From Malacoplasma sp. (GTDB lineage: Bacteria; Bacillota_I; Bacilli_A; Mycoplasmatales; Mycoplasmoidaceae), in the NCBI GenBank assembly GCA_021444005.1, contig JABUSB010000001.1, forward strand, positions 295,957 to 359,956: 64,000 bases of DNA, written 5' to 3'. Positions within the stretch are counted from its first letter, which is position 1; every line of letters begins with the position of its first letter. Shown piece after piece: positions 11,085-24,398 of the stretch. The notes below the pieces were generated by a model, which worked only from the letters and a program-made list of their open reading frames with translations, ran no database searches and was not told the origin of the DNA. A program made the translations under genes and the position numbers.

Positions 11085-12065
11085 ATGCATGAATTAACTT
11101 TATTAGAAACCCAAAAAGCAATTAAATTTGTCAAAGATTTATTCCAAATTAACTTAGCACACGCTCTAAAACTACACCGTGTTAGTGCTCCAATCGTTTT
11201 AGAACGTGGCAAAGGGATTAATGATGATCTAAATGGTGTTGAAGCACCAGTTACTTTTATGAGCAACACAAACGGATTGATTGGCGAAGTACCCCAATCA
11301 TTAGCTAAATGAAAAAGAATGGCATTATTCAAATACGATATTCCATTACACGAAGGAATATATGCTGATATGAATGCAATTCGTAAGGATGAAATTCTAA
11401 GTGATATTCACTCGATTTATGTTGACCAATGGGATTGGGAATTACACATTAAAAAATCAGAAAGAAATTTAGAAACTTTAAAAGTAGTTGTTAAAAAGAT
11501 ATACGAAATCATTCGTTTTTGTCAAAACGAAGTAAACAAAAAATACGAATGGTATTCAATTCCTTTGTTACCAGAAGAAATTACTTTTATTACTAGCCAA
11601 GAATTGCTAGATCTTTATCCAGATTTATCTCCAAAAGAAAGAGAAGATGCAATTTGTAAAGAAAAACAAGCTGTATTTATTATTGGAGTTGGTGCTAAAT
11701 TATCAAATGGTGAACCACATGATTTAAGAGCACCAGATTATGATGACTGAAGTTTAAATGGTGATATTGTTGTTTACAACCACACTACAGAATCGGCACT
11801 AGAATTGAGTTCTATGGGAATTCGAGTGGATGAAGATAGTCTTGTAACCCAACTTGAAATTACAAACAAAAAGAACCGTTTAGACTTAGAATTCCACAAA
11901 AAGATTGTTAACAAAGAATTACCATACTCAATTGGTGGGGGAATTGGCCAAAGTCGTTTATGCTACTTTATGTTACATAAACACCACATTGGTGAAGTCC
12001 AAACTTCAATTTGACCAGAAGATGTACTTGAAAAAGCAGCTAAAAAAGGACTTAAATTACTTTAA
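11085..12065 (+). CDS. asnA: Aspartate--ammonia ligase (AsnA type)
   Basis: 326 aa, the expected size for ammonia-dependent asparagine synthetase, a class II-synthetase-like enzyme that makes asparagine from aspartate, ATP and ammonia. Diagnostic segments are [20 protein letters not shown] near the N-terminus, the run from [18 protein letters not shown] to [17 protein letters not shown], and [16 protein letters not shown] near the C-terminus. TGA-coded Trp occurs in at least three conserved places. It is preceded by a TATAAT box and followed by a large hairpin that reaches into dinB. Confidence 0.95.
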
Positions 12066-12095
12066 TATTTAAATCCTTTGCATTTATTAAAAGTT

Positions 12096-12148
12096 AAGTT
12101 ATTGAAAGTATCTAGTATTTTTTACTAGCAAAATCAATAACTTTTTTA
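12096..12148 (+). terminator. Nested hairpin terminator after asnA, overlapping the dinB 3' end
   Basis: The outer stem AAGTTATTGA/TCAATAACTT (10 bp, perfect) encloses an inner CTAGTA/TACTAG hairpin and is followed by TTTTTT. The downstream arm lies inside the last codons of dinB on the other strand. Confidence 0.7.
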
Positions 12149-13269
12149 TTTAGCCTTTTATTTACCATATTTTTAATCTTTTCCAATTTTGATCCTTTTG
12201 AATTTGTTTTATTAAATTCATCAAAAATCGATAATTGGATATTAGTTGTATTTATTTGCGATAAATTAGAAATATTGATACTTAAGTTTTTTACTTGATT
12301 AAATAAATTAGGAATAACACATTGCTCAAACAAGCCAATTACAATTTGGGGGTCAATTTGGTTAACATATGTAGTGTTTCTATAACTTTTGTTTATCAAA
12401 TTCCCATTTAGTAATTTGATTTTTAAATTAATGTTAGTAAATGATTTATTAATTACTTTAAGATTTTTATTAATATCACTGCACAAATCTAAAATCAGGT
12501 TTTTAAATTCAGTGTAATCATTAAAGTTATAAATGCTTTGACTTCGTCCAATCATTTTCTGCTGGTGGGCATTATTTATAAACTCATATGGGATTCCCTT
12601 AACTTCCGATTTAAGTTTTGATCATACAACTCCTAGTTTTTTATGAATTAAATAATCTTCTTGGTAATTAATAATATCTTTTACATAATAAATGTTTTCA
12701 CCATTTAAAATGTGGGTTGTATTGGGTCCAACTCCCACAATTTTTTTAACTTCTAAGTCTTTTATTAAATCATAAAAATTAGTTTTATTAAGGGTTAGAA
12801 AACCATTAGGCTTAGCTAAATTAGTTGCCGTTTTTGCTAAAAACTTAGTGAAGGAATTGCCAACCGTACAATCTAATTTGAAATGGTTTTTAATATAAGT
12901 TTTGATATACGTTGCAAATTCTTTTTCGCTCCAGCTATCAAATTGATTCGAATTCATTTCAAGATACCATTCATCAATGGACCCAATTTCAATAGTTTTT
13001 GAAAGACTTGATAAGAAATCAAAAATTTGTCAAGAAACCTTAGAGTATTTGTCAAAATTTGGTTTAAGTATGATGAGTTTTTTATATGCGTTTCTGGCAT
13101 CCTTAATATTCATTCCAGCTTTGATGTTATATTCTCTTGCTTTGTAGTTAGCAGATGCAACCACTTTGTGACCCACAACCATTGGAATGTTTTTATACTG
13201 GGGGAAATCAATTGTTTCAACAGAAGGAAAAAAGCTATCCATATCAATGTGAAAAATTCTATTTTCCAT
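12112..13269 (-). CDS. dinB: Y-family DNA polymerase IV
   Basis: 385 aa. It is a translesion polymerase of the DinB/UmuC type. The palm acids are present: Asp9 in FHIDMDSFFPSVE and Asp99-Glu100 in GSIDEWYLE. The thumb helix-hairpin-helix part follows (FLAKTATNLAKPNGF and the VGVGP region), then the little-finger domain. The Ala usually found after SIDE is Trp here. The start at 13269 follows the tlyA stop by two bases, so the two genes form one unit. No UvrA/RecA-type neighbour is present. Confidence 0.9.
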
Positions 13270-13271
13270 TT

Positions 13272-14006
13272 TTAATCCTTTTTTATAATGAATAAATATT
13301 CCTTATTTTGTCTTTTAGCGCCTTTAAGTGGAGACTCGATATACTGGATTAATTCAATATTTTGCTCTTTTAAAAAAACAATAAAGTTTTTTAGTAGAAT
13401 ATCGATTTCCTTCTGGTTTACTTTTCCCTTCATTTTTTTAATTTTAATCCCAATCTCAAATTGGGGTTTAAATAAAATAATGCCCTTTCATTTATCTCAC
13501 TTTAATTCAATGATCTTTTTGATTATCGGAATCACACTAGTGAAAGAAACATCAATGCAAATAAAATCAATGTGATCTTGAATGCTTGTGTTTTGGATAT
13601 CTTTAAAATTAGTTTTTTGCAAATAAACAACTTGTGGATTGTTTGCGATTAATGGATCTAATTGGTTTAGCCCCACATCAATTGCATAAATCTTTTTAAC
13701 TTGGTTTTCTAGCAACACTTGGCTAAACCCACCTGTAGAGCATCCAATATCAACTGCAACTGCATTTTTTAAATCAAAGTTAGCAATTTCAAGACCTGCT
13801 TTTAATTTATAAGCCCCACGTGAAACATATTGAGTATGGTTAAGTATCTCTATTTGGTCATTTGCATATACTTTAAAATCAGGTTCATCACACAATTGAT
13901 TATTTACTTTTATTAAACCTTTTGATATCAATTGTTTTGCTTTGTTTCTTGAATTTACAAAACCGTTTTTAACTAAAAATAAATCAATTCTTATTTTATT
14001 TTCCAT
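13272..14006 (-). CDS. tlyA: TlyA-family rRNA methyltransferase/hemolysin-like protein
   Basis: 244 aa. An S4-like RNA-binding domain (about 1-60, with the segment KAKQLISKGLIKVN) precedes an FtsJ-like Rossmann methyltransferase domain whose SAM loop is VAVDIGCSTGGFSQ (83-96). Known TlyA proteins 2'-O-methylate rRNA, and some are annotated as hemolysins. The start MENKIRIDLFLVKNG is the family N-terminus. It is the first gene of a two-gene unit with dinB. Confidence 0.88.
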
Positions 14007-14045
14007 TAGTAATTATTTTAAATATCATTTTTAGTTAAAACACAA

Positions 14046-14079
14046 TAAAAAACTCCATTATTTGTTTAATGGAGTTTTT
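14046..14079. terminator. Bidirectional terminator
   Basis: AAAAACTCCATTA and TAATGGAGTTTTT form a 13-bp stem with a short loop. It lies upstream of tlyA and ends the minus-strand gene at 14099-14863. Confidence 0.75.
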
Positions 14080-14098
14080 AAATGAAAGAGATTTTAAA

Positions 14099-14863
14099 TT
14101 AAAATAAAACAAGAAATTCTTTTAGCAAAATTTGTTTCAAATTAAGCATATCATTTGCAATGGATAATACTTTATAACGGTTAATATTAATTAAAGTTTG
14201 TTTAGTTGCTTCACAAACTAAGGGAAGAATAATAGTATCGTTAATTCAAATTGCACCAATTGCACTAGATTCATTTTCACTTACTGGAATTTTATTAAAG
14301 TTTGCAAAACATTCTGGTACATTTGCATTTTCTTTAAATAATAAATTATTTCCTTCAATGTAATTCAAATATTTTTGTAAAGGTTCTGGTGAATCTTGAA
14401 TTAAAACTACTTTATAACTTAATTCTTTTAAAATCTCACTTAATTGATTAATTCCTTCTTGGTTAGTTTTTTCAGATAGCGACACATAAAAAGTGTCATC
14501 TATTTGTAAAACATCTTCACTTGATACTAATCCTTCAAAATCAATAAAAAAGATTTTATCTAATGGGTAAAAACGGCTCAAATGTGCAGTAAGCATTATC
14601 TTTTGGTTATTAGTTGCAGGATCACTAAAGTTGTTTAAAATAACACATTTTTCTGTTGCAATACACAATTGGTTTAATTTAGAAACAATACAATCTTTTT
14701 TGTCCCCTTTTAATTGGTGGACACGAACTGGTACATTTTTAACAAAATGAATTAAGGTTTCGTGCTCTTTAATAACTTTTAATCTGTCTCCAGCATCAGA
14801 TGATTCTAAATTTTGATACGGTTTTGCAGGAGTTCTAAATATTGCATAATTAAATTTTTTCAT
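14099..14863 (-). CDS. Dimethylargininase (DDAH)-family protein, probable pseudoenzyme
   Basis: 254 aa. From memory, the whole length aligns with bacterial dimethylarginine dimethylaminohydrolase. AIFRTPAKPY matches its RTPA start, EDVLQIDDTFYVSLSEKTNQ matches the GD-hYIG-TN block, NYIEGNNLLF and AIWINDTIILP match later blocks, and the length is nearly identical. However, the positions of the FVED substrate loop, the catalytic His (here in a PLQKYL context) and the C-terminal catalytic Cys (the protein ends KEFLVLF) are all replaced. It therefore probably keeps the amidinotransferase fold but not hydrolysis. A binding role, or a different substrate, is possible. It has its own start MKKFNY and a terminator. 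Confidence 0.6.
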
Positions 14864-14950
14864 AAAGCTCCAAATAATTTATTGTTAATATTATAAATTT
14901 TTGGCCTTGAAAATTGCTATAAAAAATGTAATTTAATCTCTTATGGTTAC

Positions 14951-15005
14951 TATAATCAGTTAAGATATATACAATTAAGAGAAATAAAAGAGAAATTTTT
15001 ATAAT
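14951..15005 (+). promoter_or_regulatory. Candidate promoter region of the coiled-coil operon
   Basis: Two TATAAT boxes lie at 14951-14956 and 15000-15005, ahead of the first ATG at 15042. No consensus -35 is visible. No other promoter-sized gap occurs until 38.8 kb, so this region probably drives all six genes. Confidence 0.4.
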
Positions 15006-15041
15006 TTCGCATTTATTTTGTTTTGTTTATTGTGTACAAAT

Positions 15042-18000
15042 ATGACTAAAATAGAAAAGAATTATGATGTATTTTTTCAAAAAAATGCAAAAAACTTTGC
15101 CAATGACTATTTTTTGAAAAAAATAAAAAATAACTATGATGTAGTGGGTCAATTTTCATCAGATTTAAAGCAAAAATCAAGTGATAACCTTACCCCACAA
15201 ACTAGTGTGAATGGGCAACAAAATAGTGCTACTAATTCTTTATCTTCTAATTCCTTGCAAAATGTCACACAAAACACAAATATATACCCTTCTATCAATC
15301 ACGAAATCAAAGATACAAGAACAGTAATTAATGGTGGAAATTCAAACTCTAATCTTGAATCTAAAACTTATGATGTAAATCCAATTAATAGTAATTCTGT
15401 TGCTGATGTTTTAGTTTCTAATTCTAGTGTTAACGATTTTCAAAACACTAATGTTGATACTGCTGTTGCAGACACTGAAATTAAAGATGTTACAGAAGAC
15501 AATTCTGTTAATGTACAAAGCTTAAATGAAACAGATTATGCAGCTGCTGTAACACCAGTTGCTATCGAGCCAGAAAAAGAAGTTCAAATTCAAGAAGTTG
15601 AAGCAATTGCAAACAATTCACAAGATTTTCAAATTGATTCAATTCCTAAAACCTTTGATTCAGATTTTTCAGATTACTTAGATGATAATAATGATTTTGA
15701 TTACCAAAATCTTTCTAATCAGTTAGATTATGAAACTAATAATTATGAAAATCTTGATTTGTATGATTATGAATCAAGTGAAAACCAAATTAACTATTTA
15801 AATGAAACTAATGCTAGTTTTGAATCACAAAACACTTCTTTTTATGAAGATGATGAAGGCGAAATTAAAGATATCCAAAACTTATTATCAAATTTAGATT
15901 TGGATATTAATGATCTAAATTCTGATAACCAAGAATTTTTTGAAGATTATTTTAATTATTTAACACGTCAAAAAATTAAAGAAATTGTTGAGAAAAAAAT
16001 TGGTTTTTGTGATGAACAAATGCTTGATCAACTACATTCGATTTCAATTGATGAAAATTGAAAAGAATTAGATGTTGAAAAGTGATTGCTAAATCCAGAA
16101 AATATTAAAAACTTTAAAAATAAAAGTGCAGCAATCTCAAATGTTAAAGTTTCTGATTTGAAGTTAAACGAAGTTGAATTGCAAAATCAAATTCCTACTT
16201 TTAAGTCTTCTAAAATTGAAGATGTTAATGCTTTTGTAATAAATGAATCAAATTCAGTTAAAGAAGTTAATAATACAAACAACAACAATACTAATATTGA
16301 AACTGCTATCAAAAAAGAAAATGATTTGTTAGAAAAAATTGTTGATATTTTGTCAGCTAACCAAAAAAACCAAAAAGATGTCCAAGACAAAATAATTCAA
16401 AACAAAACCAATTTTGTAAAACATAACAATTCTAAAAGATACTTTAAACCTAAACACAAAAAGGTTGACCTACCATTAGAATATTTAATCAAGATTACAA
16501 AATTACTAGAAAACAAACAATCTAGAAGCAATCGTCAATCTAATCACAAACAATTCATTAATGTTTCTTCAAATCCAAATGACCCAGTTTTAAACAAAAT
16601 TGGGATTAACCAAAAGCTTTTAGAAACTAAGGTTAATGACAAACTTAGTGTTTTAGAAGAAAAGATTGGTAATTTAAACAATAACTTTAGATCTACCTTG
16701 ATTGAAGAAAACTACCGGGTTTTGTTAATCAATAACCAAACTGAAACTTTAAAAAACTATTTGAATGAAAGATTAGCAAATCTTAATAAACCAAATCACT
16801 TAGTTTACCAACAACCCGGGGTAAATATTGAATTATTAAATTCAAAAAACCACGAAAATAAACCTCATATTAAAGAAATTAAAGAAGAAAAAGGTTTAGA
16901 TAATAAAGATTTAAGCAAAGATCTAAATACTTTTAAACACGAAATTTATAATAAATACAATGATTTAGATTCTAAAGTTAGTGCATTTAGCCAAATAAAT
17001 TCAGATATTGCTAATAAATTTAAAGATTTTGAAAACTTAATTAAAACATTTGATAACAAAACTGTGCAAAAACAAACTAATGGTTTTGTTTTCCAAGAAT
17101 TTGATTATCTTAATCCAAATGTTGTTAAAAATGATGTTGGATTTTCTAACAACCAAATAAAAGATAATGATATTAAATCTGAATTTAATGCTGATTTTTT
17201 AAAAAATTTAGATACTAAAGTTGAAGAATTACCAAAAACAGAAGCAAATACTGATTTTAAAACTGATATCATTGATGAACTTCTAAATGATAATTTAGCT
17301 GATTTTGGTGGACAAATAGACGATATTAAACCAAATTTAATAGCTGAGAAAATCGAAGTTTTTCAGGATAAAAAAGAGGAATTACTAATAAATGATGATC
17401 TTGGATCTGTTGATACTAACACGATAAATAATGTAGAAGAAGACTCACACACTTTATTTGAATTGGATCTTTTTGAAAATAATAATGAAATTGATGAAGC
17501 TACTGATTCAATTAGTATAGTAGAGCCACAACAAGAAGATTTTGAAAAATCACAATCAGAAGAAGAAAAAGAAGAGGAAAAAGAAGAAATCTTAAATCTT
17601 GATGATACTGATTTTCTTGAATTAAATGAGATGCAAAAATTGTTAAACCAAGAAATTGAAGCAGTAGTTTTAGAAGATTATCAAACTGAAAACGAAGTTA
17701 CAACAAAACCACAAAACGAAGCTAATTACCTTGAAGAGTTTGACACTTATGATTTTAAAATTTGAGACATTACTAATAATGATGAACAAGACGATAATTT
17801 AGAATTCAATCAAATTGATTTAAACAATAGTGATGATTTTGAAAACTTCTATGTTGATAATGAATCAAATACAGAAGATACAAATTTTTCAAATCAAGCT
17901 ACAAGTGATTTTGAAAATGATTTCAAAATAGTTTATGAAAGCAATGACGTTAGTGATGAATTTAATGTTTTAGTAGACAACAACAATTCAGAAGAAACTA

Positions 18001-18857
18001 AAGTTGAAAATGAAATTAGTTTTGTAATTGATGAATTTGATGTTTTTGAAAATGTTGATTCACAAGAAGCAGAAGACCAAAAAAAAAGCACACAAAACAC
18101 TAGTTTAGATTTGCTTGAAAATGATGCTGAAACAATTGATTATGAATTTGATGAAGACAAGATTTTAGATAATCTTAACAAACTTGAAGACCAAGAATTA
18201 GAATTTGCAATTAGTGATAACCAAGATTTTGCAGTTAATGATCTTGTTGCTGAAGATAAATTGAGTAATGAGTGTTTAGAATTAGAAGCAACAAAATTTG
18301 TAAATTATGAAAATAAATTTATGTCTTATGTTGGTGTTACTCGAATTAACACCAATGAGTTTAAGCAAAATATTTCAAATGATGGTTTAGATGATATCAA
18401 TGCTTCTACAAATTCAGAAGAAAGCAGCATTAGTGACCTTAGTTTAGATAACTTAGAAGAAACTAAGTTAAATCAAGTAAACACAATGCCTCAAACACAA
18501 GAATTTGACCAATTTGAAGGTGACAAAGAAACTAAAATTGATTTTTTGAGCGATCCAATGGAAAACACATTGTTTGTCGATTACCAAAACAACTACTGGT
18601 TAGATGAAAATATTGTAACAAAGAGCAATAATGACAATTATAATTTTAATTTAAAGGAGTATCAATCAGAAAAGGATGAGAGCAAAAAATTAATTAAGAA
18701 TCAAATTTTTGAAAAAAATGAATCTGAAATTGAAACTTTAAAAAATGAAATGCTTGAAGAATTAGATGATGTAATTCAAGATTTAAGGAATTTAAATGTC
18801 AAAGAAGGCCAAATTACCGGTTTTGAAGATTTGAAAATTAAAGTAAGAAATATTTAG
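15042..18857 (+). CDS. Coiled-coil operon protein 1: acidic, low-complexity, 1271 aa
   Basis: I do not recognise a family. The frame is continuous from ATG 15042 to TAG 18857, reading TGA as Trp (for example at 16059, 16083 and 17763). The N-terminal 400 residues are Asn/Ser/Asp/Glu-rich and probably disordered. A more basic segment (about 450-520, with the run KHNNSKRYFKPKHKKVDL) interrupts. The centre has short helical stretches, and the last 500 residues are very acidic (repeated Asp/Glu/Asn/Phe). There is no signal peptide or membrane segment, so it is cytoplasmic. It opens a six-gene operon, with protein 2 starting nine bases after its stop. The composition resembles acidic regions of mycoplasma cytoskeletal proteins, but I see no EAGR box. 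Confidence 0.85.
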
Positions 18858-18866
18858 AGATTGATT

Positions 18867-21800
18867 ATGAAATACGTTAATTTAGAGAAAATTAGAGAAG
18901 TTTTATTAAAAATAAGTCAGAAAAAACAAAATATTGAAAATACTTATTTTCAAACTTTGACTCACTTTAACGAAATTCTAAAATCTGATCCAAATAATAA
19001 AGACTTACTTATCAAAATTAGTGTTCGCAAAAAAACTTTAGATGACTCTGTTAACAAAATCATTATTTATTTAGAAAATTTAACAATCGCATTATCTAAT
19101 GCTTTTGAACAAATTAGTAATAATCAAGAATTATTAGATGATGGCGAAAATCAAGAATACTTGATTACAAAACCAATTACCCCACAAGATTTAGACACTC
19201 AATTCGAATATGAAAAAGAATTAAGAAATTACAAAAGTAGTCAATCATTAGATTTTAGTATCTTGGAAAAAGAAGCTAGTGAATATGACAAAATCTCTAG
19301 CGTTTTTGATACTGTTATTAATGAAATTAATAAAGAATTTGAATATAGTGCCCCAAAAGAAGTGCGTAATGGACTAATGAATGATAGTGAATATGTTTTT
19401 GATGACAAGTTGAATTTAATTGAAACTAGTCTTAGAAATGAAATTGAAAACAATTCAGTTGGTACTAAATTCTTGGAAGAGCAAAACAAATATTTAATGG
19501 ATACATTAAATAAAGTTGCTACACAAAATGCTTTAACCCCACAAGGTAAAAACTTAGATAGTGAATTATATTTTTCAACACTTGATAAAACTGTAAATGC
19601 TGCAGTTGAAAAATTTGGTGTTGCTTCTGAAAAGATGAGCAATGCAATTAATGTTTTATCAATTAACCAAATTGAAAGCCTTGAAAAATTATCCCTTCCA
19701 TTAATTAAATCTCTTGAATCTACTTTGAAATCATTGACTCAAGATTTAGAAGTTACTAGAAATGAAAACAACTATTATCGTACGCAATTGGATGAATATG
19801 CTAAAACAATTGCTGTGCTTCAAAAAGAAAACAATCTTAAAGAAAATGAGTTAAAAAGTTCTTATGATTCTTGACTTTCAAATTCAAGAAGAGTGAGTGA
19901 ATTAGAAGAAATTGTTAATGAGCAATCTAATGACATTAAGTCATTTTATGAAGAAAAAAATGACATTATCACAATGCTTGAACAAAAAATTGTTGATACT
20001 GGGAAATTTATCAACAACATTATTTATGAAAAAGAATTATTAATTGAACAAAATTCGAATTTATTTGATGAAGTGAACCGCTTAAAACAACAAGTATCTG
20101 GTGATTTAGATGGTTATATTAACACAATTTCACTTCAAGATTTAGTAGAAAAAGAGGCTAATAAAATTGTTGAATCCAAGATTCAAAGTTTAGTTAACCG
20201 TTACAAAGAAGAATTAGAACAAATTAAATCAGATTCGATAAGTTACTTTTTAAGTGTTAAAGATAATGATGAAAGAATTTTTGAAAAACTAATTGAAGAA
20301 AAAGAACAAAACCAAAATGATGTAAGTGATGCTGTAAAAACACTTGAAACAAAAATTCAAAAGTTGGAAGCAAAGTGAGAGTACGACGCAAAACTAAAAC
20401 AATCAACACAAGACTCATTAAATGATTTGAATTTATTGTTGGGTGAAGGACCATATTCGATGGTAGAACAAGAAAAAACTTTTCTATCTTCTAAGTTTGA
20501 CAAATTAGAACAAAGAATTGAAGAATCACTTGAAAGAGTCAAAACTTTAGAAGACGAAAAAGAGAAAGCACCAAAGCCAAAAACTTTTGATGAATCACAA
20601 TTGGATGATCTAATTTTAAGTTCAAAAATTTATGGTGATATTACTAACCAACTTGTTCACAAAGACTTTGAAATTGATGCCCTAAAATCTGAAAATTTTA
20701 GAATCCACCAAGAAAATTTAGCAATTAGTAGTGTACTTGATGAAACAATTGCCAAAATTGCTTCTAACAGCAATAAAATGAGTGAAATTGAAACTTTGTT
20801 AACTAAACAAGAATATGAATTTATGATGCTTGATGAAGAAAAGAATCGGGTAATTGATAAATTGTATAATGCAATTAATAAACAAGATGCAACTGCGGTT
20901 GAACAAATTGACAATTTAACAATTTTAAACAAATATGACTTTTCTAAATTTGCCAAATCAACAATTGATGACTATTTTCAAAAAAATGAAAATAGTCAAG
21001 TTCCAAGAGTTGATTTGTTAGATTATGTGAAACAAGAAGTGGCTAAAGTGATTGATGAAGAAATTGATGCACTAAAAGCACAATATGAACAAAAACTTAA
21101 AGCACTTGATGAAAAATATGATTACACACTGTTGCCTAAATTTAGACAACCTGTAATTTTTTCTCAACAGCCTTTTAGCAAAACAATCACTTTAGATTTT
21201 CCAAAGATTGATGATAAATATTTTGATTTAGAAGAAAATCTAGAGCTAAAAAAAGATTTACAAGAATATTTTGAATCTTTAAAGAATACAAATGAAGACA
21301 TTGTAGTTGAAGAACAAATTGTTGATGAAGACCAAGAAACTCAAGAATTTGATAAACCTACTCTTAACTATGAATACATTGGGGAACAAGACAACTTATT
21401 AGATGTTACTTTTGAAAAACAATTAAATCCTTGGGAAGAAAAAGAACAAACTCCACAAGTTGTTAAAAAAGCAGTTAACAAAATTATTAAACACACAATC
21501 ACAAACCCTAAAGAGAATGAATTAATTTTCAAACTTTCTAACCGTAATGATGATTTAGAAAACAAAATTAAAAATTTACAAAAAATTATTAATGACAAAT
21601 TCAATCAAGAAATTCAAAAGAACCGTGAAAAAATTGAATTAACTTATAACCAACCAGTTGTAGAATCTGCTCCAATTGAGTTTATTGCACCAGACTATGC
21701 AGCTATTCACAAAGATCTTTATAGTAACCAAATCAACCAAAATCAAACAATTAACAACAACCTTCAAAAAATGCTTGTTGATTTTAAAGTTGAACAAAAC

Positions 21801-22040
21801 CAACAACTTGATAATTTAAATCAAAAAATTGATAGCATTAACAAAAACATTAGTGAAACACACATTAGTAATGAATCAAACTGAAGTGTTTTCGAAAATA
21901 GTCTTAAGGAGAACAATAATTCACTTTTAGAAAGAGAAATCATTAATAGTACTAACAGGCTTTTAAATTTAGAAAAAGAATTACTAGTTTTAGAAACTGA
22001 AATTATTAATGAGGAAAAGAAAGTTATTGTGGAATTGTAG
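18867..22040 (+). CDS. Coiled-coil operon protein 2, 1057 aa
   Basis: A soluble, mainly alpha-helical protein with long heptad-like stretches. There is no membrane segment. Two copies of the motif shared across this operon are visible: RVSELEEIVNEQSNDI near residue 343 and KMSEIETLLTKQEYEF near residue 636, each followed by an Asp/Glu-Glu-Lys-Asn element (EEKND, EEKNR). A Pro-containing linker (EKEKAPKPKTF) and an acidic segment near 800-850 separate helical blocks. The C-terminus is again coiled coil (NQQLDNLNQKIDSINKNI). I chose the ATG at 18867 over a TTG two codons earlier. The stop is followed after one base by protein 3, which implies coupled translation. Confidence 0.85.
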
Positions 22041-22041
22041 T

Positions 22042-24378
22042 ATGAACGAACGAGAAATAAATAAAAGCTTTTTGTATAACAGAATTGATGAATTCAAAAA
22101 GAAGTATACTGAGTTGTTAATGCAACTTGATAATTCTTCAATTTTGAATCTTGATAAATTTAACAACATTGAAGATTTTCAAAACAATGATAATGTTTTT
22201 GCATTATTAAAGGAAAATGAACAAGTTGCTAAAAATTTAGTAGTAATTCGTGAAAGTATTAAGAATAAGTTAATTAACTTACAATTTTTAGCTGCCAAAT
22301 CAAAAAACGAAAATGCAGATGCATATGCAAATCTTTATGACTTTGATGTTTTAAATGATGTTCGTCACTACTATGAATCAAGTTTTTCTAAAAACCAAAT
22401 GCAACAAATTTTAAATGATATTGATACTGCAATGTCAAAAATTGAGCAAATGTCAACTTTCATTGAACAAAAAGTAATTCCAAAATTGAATCAAGAAGAA
22501 GAGCAAAATAAGGAATTAGCAGTTTTACTTAATGAGTCTCAAAAAAGAATTGAGGAATTGTTAACTGAAAAACAAATTGATCAAAAAACAATTGCTGATC
22601 TTTCTCATGCTAATAATGAACTTGAAACTGAATATCACAAATTTGTTGATATGTGAATTGAATTAAACCAAAAAATAATTAGTCTTGAAGGACTAATTGA
22701 TGAAAATGATATTCACAACCGGGAAATTTCTGAAGAAAAAGACAAAATCATTGATTCTTTAGAAAAGAAAATTAATGAACTAATGTTGGATTTAGACCCA
22801 ACCCACATTAGTACTTTTAACCAAGACAATAGCCCAGTTAAAATTTGTGAAGCATTTGTTGGTTTTATTTCAAGAATTTTTAATGAGTCTTTAAAATGTG
22901 TTTACACTTTTGAAAATAACTATTCTTGTAAAATCAAAGATTTTAATAAATACCGTGATTTGCTAACCAAAGATTTAACAAACTCAAAAGTTAGAAATGA
23001 CGCTAGTCAAACATTAATTACTAACCTTTCTAAAAATGATTTTGTTGATGTTGAAAAAGATGATATTTTTGAATTTTTAAATTTACTAAGAGACATTAAA
23101 AATCTAGTTGCATTTAAAGAATATCTAAATCTTAATTTTGTTAATTGTTTTGAAAACATTGAACAAGTTTTTGTTTATTTACTAGATGAATTTAAATTAG
23201 TTTTAATGGATGAAGCTGATGTTTTATCAAAACGAAGTGTTAAAAGATTAAATAGCTTTATTGTCCAAATTGAAAGCTATTTAGAAAAAGTTTCTGTTTT
23301 GAAAAGTCAATTTATTTTTTTCATTGATTCATTAAATAGTTTTGTTAACAATACTAATTTTGATATGGTAGACATCAAACCTTATTGAGCTGAAGCGGCT
23401 TATGGTTTTAATGAAATTTTAATCAAGGTTAACAAAGACTTTTTCACAATTATTAAACTAATGCAAATGTTTTTTGCATATTTAAGATATTGAAACAGCG
23501 GAGATTTAAACCAAGTGGATTATGAATTTAGTCAAATCTTTAACCAATTACAAGACTTAAGTTTGAATCAAGATTTAAATAAATTGCAATATGCTCCAAT
23601 TCAAAAAAAGCAAACACAAATTAAAGACTATGAAGTAAAGCAAATTCCTGTTGAAACAGAAATTGAAGTTGAAGCAGAAGAAGTTGAAGCAAATGTTGAA
23701 GTTTTAAATTTAGTAGAAGACAATAGTGCAACAATTAGTGAAAACGACTCTGAAGAATCACTATCAAATGACATCAATTCTTTCTTTAATGAACTTCAAA
23801 AAAATTATGATGTTGAAAATAATGTTGCAAAATCTAAAGAAGACTTTGAAAAGTTTATTAATAACTTTGAACAAAAAGTTAATTTTGATCAAAACATAAT
23901 TAAAGCTGATGCTAATGAAGTTGATGATTTTGAAAAAGACCTTGATAAACAATTAAATGATTTAGCTGATTCTGATTTATTAAAAAGCTATATTGGTGGT
24001 GAAAAATTACAACAACAAATTAGTGACTTTACAACATTTGCCACAAAGATATTTAAAGATTTAGAAAAAACAGATTTGGATCTTGAAGTTAAAGAATTTG
24101 CAAAAAAACAATTGTATGAAATTTTTGTGAATGAAAAGATTTCTGTCAAAAATAAACTAATTGCAATTGAAAAGATTTTGAAGGAAATTTTTAAAGACCA
24201 ATATTATAAAAAATCCTTCTGTTATTGGATCATAACCTTTAAAAAATATTTGTTAGATAAAAAATACAATATAAATTTAAAATTAAAGATAGTTAAATCA
24301 AAATTAACAAAATTAAAAATTCTAATTGATTTAGAAAATGAAGCAAATTTCTTAAGTTTGTTTGAAAATGAGGCTTAA
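22042..24378 (+). CDS. Coiled-coil operon protein 3, 778 aa
   Basis: Unrecognised. It begins MNEREINKSFLYNRIDEF one base after the protein 2 stop; the frame is open further upstream, but coupling favours this ATG. Residues 1-250 are coiled coil and carry one copy of the operon motif (KIISLEGLIDENDIHN... EEKDKIIDSLE, near 209-245). A more globular helical region with several Phe, Tyr and Cys residues follows (about 260-480). A charged, acidic linker rich in Glu/Val comes next, and then a C-terminal helical block (about 590-778). There is no signal or membrane segment. Several TGA codons encode Trp in the globular part. Confidence 0.85.
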
Positions 24379-24398
24379 TTTGGGAAAGTGAGAATGCT

